From Welwitschia mirabilis (taxonomy: Eukaryota; Gnetophyta; Gnetopsida; Welwitschiales): a stretch of DNA of 64,000 nucleotides. The notes under the pieces were generated by a model. The model was not told where the DNA came from, did not search any database, and saw nothing but the letters and a program-made list of their open reading frames with translations. Below, piece after piece: positions 59,000 through 64,000 of this stretch (positions are counted from its first letter, which is position 1; every line of letters begins with the position of its first letter). The DNA is taken from positions 251,962,934 through 252,026,933 of the forward strand of contig JBOZIK010000001.1 of NCBI GenBank assembly GCA_051453625.1. The letters are read 5' to 3'. The translations under genes were made by a program, and so were the position numbers.

Positions 59000-60950
59000 T
59001 TCTAAAAATTAGGAAAAAAAAAGAAGAAAAACAAAGGAATCATACAGAGGAAAAGAGCAAAAGTGAGTGACTACCATGTTAAGTTTGAGAAATGCAATGG
59101 AAATGAAATCCATAAAAATAGGATGGAAAACAGATTTTAATAGACATACCCTACTATGTAGAAGACTAAAAACATGTAAGAGAAAGCAAAAAGTAGAAAT
59201 TGAATATGAGATGCACAAGAACAATGATAGTGCTAATAGAGACAGGCAGTAGCATGAAGTGGGTGTAAAGAGGATGGCTGCAACACAACAAAGAAATTAA
59301 ACATAAGCAAGAATAGTGAAAATGTAAGGGTAGGTGTAGGTTTTTATAGATGTGAGGGTAAATTTAAACCACAATATTATTCAGTTTTATCAATGATTGG
59401 GATTAATTAGATAACAATTATGGCATAGATAAAAAGGTCATGTCAAAAGAAATAAAATTCTGTTTTTGTATGTGTTTTATCCTAAACAACATGATTAAAA
59501 TTAGTAATGCAATTAAGTAAGATAAATGCAAAATACAATGGGAAACACAAATTACTCATAAATCCTATGAATGCAAAAGCTAGAAGACCCAAATTAATGT
59601 CCACTTTATTGAATTTTTCGAAAATTTTGTTTTTATTTAAATGGATCATAGTGTCAAATAAATAAGACGTCCTTTAAGTAAACTTACAAAATCCAAACAT
59701 TAGTAAGAAAATTCTTAACTACACATATTGAAAAAAGTGAAAATAAAATATCTTCAAATCCCATCTTTTCTTTCCATAATTTACCTTTTTCACAATCACA
59801 CATGTTCCTTTGTCTTAAGCATTTGGATCAAATTAGGCATCTATAGTTATAACATATTCTTTTAACAGAATTAAACATATTATTTCTTGAAGAAATTAGT
59901 GTTGAATTACTAGCAAGTATATATAGCCCTAATGTAGTTGATCATGTCATGAATAGCTCATTATATCTGCATTGCCAGTGAGTGTCTATACCCCAATGTA
60001 CTTAATTAAACTCACTTAATTGATCAAACAAAATGTGCTTTTAGAGAAGATATATTTTATTTTGATTGTTGTTCACATATTTAATATTGTATACAAGTAA
60101 GAGAAATCATTAGCTCATTAGCCTAATTAAGAAATATCTTATCCCCATAAAAATCCTAAAAACAAAGAACATAATATGAAGATAGATTTCACCTTTTTTA
60201 ATCATACTTTCCAAAATGAAGACCTCAATTAAAACTAGTCTTAATAAGATAACTATAAAAAAAGAATAACCTTTTCTTGAAAATTACAAGTCAACTTAAA
60301 TTCTAGCTAAACTTCTATTGACAAGATGATACTTATTAGCAGATTATTTGTTTATACATCAACCAAGGTCATCAAGCCTTAAAGACATATGGATGAATGA
60401 AAAGGGTGGATCGTTGGTGTGTTTAAGAAGATGGTTTCAAAATGAAGTGTGTCTATGAAAATGTTTGAATAAATGGTGGTGTTCATGGTTTATGATAAGG
60501 AAAAACATAATTGGGTATTTTTGGGTTTATTATCTTTTAATAAGAGATATGGCACAGAAATTTTTCAAAGGGATGCAAAATGGAGAGTTCAAGAATAATA
60601 TGGCTATGAGGCTCAGAATATTAATTATCCAAAAAGGGGATTAGAATAGATGACATTTTTATGGGACAACTTTGCACATACAAATGACAACATTGAAAGA
60701 GTATGAGGAGTGCAAATAGAAGAGTTTAAATATTTAAAGTTAGTTGTGGTCCATCCTATAGCATTTCTATGCTTTTCTAATAATTCTTTAAAAGGTGATT
60801 CTAAAGCATTGAAATCATCATAAGAGGAACAAGAATTTGATTCAACTAGAAAAGGATAAGATTGTAAACTTCATAAACAAAATCAAGATTATTGTTATTC
60901 CTTGGTAATTGAATAGTATTGAAAATGTCGAAGTCCATTGTTATGTTGTC
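59000..60950. other. Unassigned stretch between accessory gene and protease
   Basis: About 2 kb where the RT of element H would be expected. I find no catalytic RT, RNase H or integrase motif on either strand. Purine-rich sequence at 59010-59060 lies directly upstream of the accessory gene. Two diverged copies of a phrase like AGTATATATAGCCCTAATGT (59930-60000) are present. Confidence 0.4.
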
Positions 60951-60959
60951 AAATAGATT

Positions 60960-61330
60960 TTCATTAGATCATTTTTATAATTAATAAGAGCATTTGATGT
61001 TTCATAAAAGGGTATACCTAAAATTATTGGAATTGAATTATGTTTCATTGAAATCATTTTCAAGACAATGAAATCTATTGAAAGGTAGCAATTATCTACT
61101 CTAATAATTATATCTTTAATAATTCCTAGTAGAAATTTTAATGATTTATCATCTAATTAAAGTAGGTTTATGCTCACTCCAAGCTCTAACAAGGCGTGTG
61201 TAAGGTATTTATCTCCAGTTGTTATGAAATTTGTAGGACAAGTAGGATCTTTGTACCTCAAAGGAATTTGATTTTGTATGATTGCACTAATTTGTTGGGC
61301 TAGAAAGGACTATTTCTTAACATGCCTTTT
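60960..61330 (-). pseudogene. Retropepsin of Tat-like element H
   Basis: The minus-strand reading, nearly one frame, starts QQISAIIQNQIPLRYKDPT at about 61300, the conserved lead-in to Tat proteases. The active-site loop reads LLELGVSINLL where relatives have LLDLGASVNLLP; the catalytic Asp is Glu. It continues LLGIIKDIIIRVDN, LSIDFIVLKM, IPIILGIPFYETSNALINYK and NDLMKIYL. The order and spacing are normal and only a few stops occur, so this is the best preserved protease in the window. Confidence 0.82.
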
Positions 61331-61339
61331 ACTTTTGAT

Positions 61340-63250
61340 TGTACATATATATTTAAGAAATTTCAGATAATAGGGTGTTTTTTTAATAACTTCTCATAGC
61401 AGCATCTTAATTTTTACTTTCTTAAAAACCTCTAAGGCTTCTAGCTACTTTTTCACAATGTTAGCCTTTCTAAGTTGTTGAGAAAATGGTAGAAGTTCAT
61501 GGTAAATGAGCAAAGGTTTTTCTAATTATTTTACTATTTTATTCTTCTCATTGTTCTTTATGGGTATTAGTTCCTATTTAGTTTGGTTTTGCTTAGGTTA
61601 ATTGTTTAACTCTTTTCCACTTCTAAGATAAATAGCCTTGGTTTCGTCTATTTGAGTAGACTCTAATCCTTATATAATTTTAACTCCTTTTGGGTTTGGC
61701 TGTGAGCTCACAAGGAGTTTTCTAAGTTTTCTATGATTTAAAGAAGAGAGAATATAGTTTTTGATTTATTAGATAGTTGCCTAAAATTACTAGAAGTTTT
61801 ATTTGTGTTTGTTCATGGAGGAAGTAAGGTGCCTAAAAGTTTCTTGATGTTCAAGGTTAATTTGGGTTTGAGATTTGAAGAATTTCCTTAATGATTCTTT
61901 CAATAAATTAGATAACAAGGTTTGATATTGATTGAATGGAAAAGAATGAAAGGATAATGATGAAAATGAATTTTTTGATTGATTAGTATAGCTTGATTAT
62001 ATGAGTTATCTTATCCCCAAGAAAAATTGTAATGGTTTCTTTACTTAGGGTTATAGGTGTTTGAATATTGATTATTTTTATTACTCTATCATTGGACTCT
62101 TATGGCATTGACTTATTCATTAACTATATTTTAAAAGAGGGATATGAAAAGATACTTAGTTATTTCATGTGAGTCTATATAAAAGATTAAACACTTAGTT
62201 TTGGAGGTTAAAGGTTTAGATGATGTGGAAAGGGATTCTACTCTTCTTAACCATTCATCTATTTAATTATTAACCTTAAAATTATTAGGAACTCTAAAAA
62301 CACTAGCAGATCTAATGAAATGTTGGGATCTAAATCATTTAATTAGTTTCTCCTAGTTTCTAGAACTATTGACTACTGATTTAACGTAAGCTCAAACTTC
62401 ATCTGATGGAAAATTTAAGAAGATATGCCTACTCATCATTTCAACTAGTTGCCTATTTTTTTATGATAATCTGTTATAGAATAAACTAATAACTCTACCA
62501 GGCTTAAATCCAAGTTGCAATCATTTCAAAAGTAAGTCCTTATACCTCTATAAGGTTTACAAAAATATCTCTTGATCTTTTTGTTGATAGTTCATGACTT
62601 CTTTCCTTAAAGCATTAGTTTTATGACTTAGGAAGAATTTTGTAATGAGAGCTTTCTTAAGGTCAATCTAAGTCCTAATGGAAAGAGATTTAAGTGTAAA
62701 ACCAAAATTTAAGTTTTTCCTTAATGAAGAATGAAAACAGGGTTAAATAAAGGGCATCTACAGTGTTTGGGAACTGAGGTAAAGTGGTTAGCACATACTA
62801 AAATTATTTGAGATGTAGGTAGGAATCTTCTGAGTATAAGCCATGGAAAAGAAGTAATAACTAATTAGTGGAAAGCTTAAATTCTAGTCTACATACCACT
62901 AGTAATTATACTATAAATGATGAGGTAACTAATCATTGGGATTGTAAATAATCATGAAGGGTTTTCCTAAGGGGGTCACTGGAAACATTGAATTAGTAAT
63001 GTGATGTGCTAGGATTCTGCACGGCTTATTAGCTAAGGTAAGGGGTGTGTTGATTTTCTAATAATTCTTCATTCAGCTAAGGTGGATTATTATTAAAATG
63101 ATGTTAAAAATAGATTGGTATTTAGGTTAAACTATTATTGGGAAGATTATTTTCCATGGATTTCTTTATGAGACTAGTTGCTTGATGGCAATCTCTATTC
63201 CTTATTACTACGAGTTTTATGATCCATGTTTTCATTAGAAGGTACTCTAA
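61340..63250 (-). pseudogene. Gag of Tat-like element H
   Basis: The clearest part (62640-62380, minus strand) reads ITKFFLSHKTNALRKEVMNY, then QQKDQEIFL, LGFKPGRVISLFYNRLS and RQLVEMMSRHIFLNFPSDEV. This follows the Tat gag core (FL-KYFP--KT--LR--I--F-Q---E-F--AWER, --G-----V--FY-GL, R--V-----G-F--K-PDEA). Downstream segments (62380-61340) contain RSASVFRVP, NNFKVNN and Asn/Gln/Pro-rich spacer before the protease. The N-terminal part right of 62700 is only tentatively included. Trp codons are often stops. Confidence 0.75.
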
Positions 63251-64000
63251 TTAAGGAATTTAATTCATCTCGAATCCAACACATACATAGTTTTAACAAG
63301 TTTTAGGAAGGCCCAAAAGCTAAAAACGTTTTTTAAGTTTGATAGAGATCTCAGTTTAAGTTACAAAGTCTAATCGTAAGAAAGGCCAAGTGTGTCAGTA
63401 AAGAAAGGTGGTAGTGTCATCATTGTTTATAGAATTATGTTTTTAGGGGGGGAAATGAAGTTTACAAGATCTATGTTAAACACTTTGAGTTGCAAGGTCT
63501 TGGAAAAACTCAGTAGGAATGAAAATGACAGCAAAATTTGAAAATAAAACCTAAGGAAAACAAATCCTAAATATTTTTTCATTTTAAAAATTTTTAACCA
63601 AAAAAATTTAACAAAAATAAAAACTAACTACTAAAATAAAGCTTTGTAGGAAAAGAAATACAACACAAAAAAAAAAGACTTCTATATTAGTTTTTCACTT
63701 TTTTCGATCTTTTCTTTGGTTGTGATCAACAAAAAAACTCATTAGAGTTGCAACTCAAAATATGTAATATAAAAATGATTTTTAATTTAAAGTGGAAAAC
63801 TAGACAAAACTCTCAATAGGACTAGTTCAGATATCACTAGGAATGGACCAGCACCCACCACTAGAAATAAAAGAAAATATTGAAAAAGTGGACTAGTTTA
63901 GTATCACTAAAAAGAATCCATACCAACCACTAAAGTGCTGAAAAACTTAAAATCTAAACTAAAAGTTAAAATAAAGAAAAGTTAAGATACCATGTCATTA
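63251..64000. other. Leader or flank of element H
   Basis: Non-coding and A-rich. Near its end two diverged copies of a unit of about 73 bp stand in tandem (63813-63960). No convincing Asp-type primer site was found before the window edge. Confidence 0.45.
63813..63960. repeat. Tandem repeat, about 73 bp, 2 copies
   Basis: Shared order in both units: GGACTAGTT, a TATCACTA block, GAATGGACCA or GAATCCATACCA, then CACCACTA or ACCACTAAA. The two units differ at roughly a quarter of positions by eye. Confidence 0.7.

Overview
The window looks like AT-rich, gene-poor, repeat-filled DNA from a flowering plant, probably pericentromeric or another heterochromatic interval. I find no host protein gene, rRNA, tRNA gene or CRISPR. 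What can be read as protein is retrotransposon gag, protease, reverse transcriptase (RT), RNase H and integrase, all broken by stops and frameshifts. At conserved landmarks the changes are mostly C-to-T or G-to-A, as expected from long-term cytosine methylation and deamination. N runs of 10, 91, 100 and 671 mark assembly gaps. The species cannot be named from this.

Layout. 1-4148: minus-strand Ty3/gypsy copy of the Tat/Athila type (family T1, copy 1) with gag, protease, a tRNA-Asp-type primer site and the start of its LTR. 5190-8061: plus-strand Ty1/copia remnant with gag only, a polypurine tract and a 3' LTR cut by a truncated T1 LTR (8062-8933). 8934-20842: plus-strand chromovirus with gag, protease, RT, RNase H, integrase and chromodomain, a very long 3' LTR (about 3.9 kb) and a 5'-truncated left LTR. 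20843-23047 and about 54430-57900: two halves of a minus-strand Tat/Athila-like element (G). They are separated by element C (23048 to about 54425). 58020-64000: another minus-strand Tat-like gag-protease remnant (H), with a gene resembling the putative plant transposon protein domain on the same strand.

Element C is the key to the middle. It is an 11.1 kb Tat/Athila-like element whose two LTRs are each split by a later insertion. T1 copy 3 (24448-32258) sits in the 5' LTR. A copia element D (41002-53463, target duplication TTATT) sits in the 3' LTR. D is itself split by a minus-strand solo LTR (E, 46952-51355, target duplication ATTTT) of the same family as the chromovirus LTR. The order is G, then C, then T1 copy 3 and D, then E. 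Each C LTR acts as the uninterrupted reference for the insertion in the other.

None of these elements can be active as read: catalytic residues are lost (protease Asp, RT Asp-Asp) and frames are broken. The less routine points are that both copia elements and T1 carry gag without a detectable RT or integrase; that D and H carry an extra plant-transposon-like gene; that T1 contains many short CATC/GATG dyads that look like decayed CpG palindromes; and that five of the 100-N gaps have duplicated flanks and are probably false gaps.
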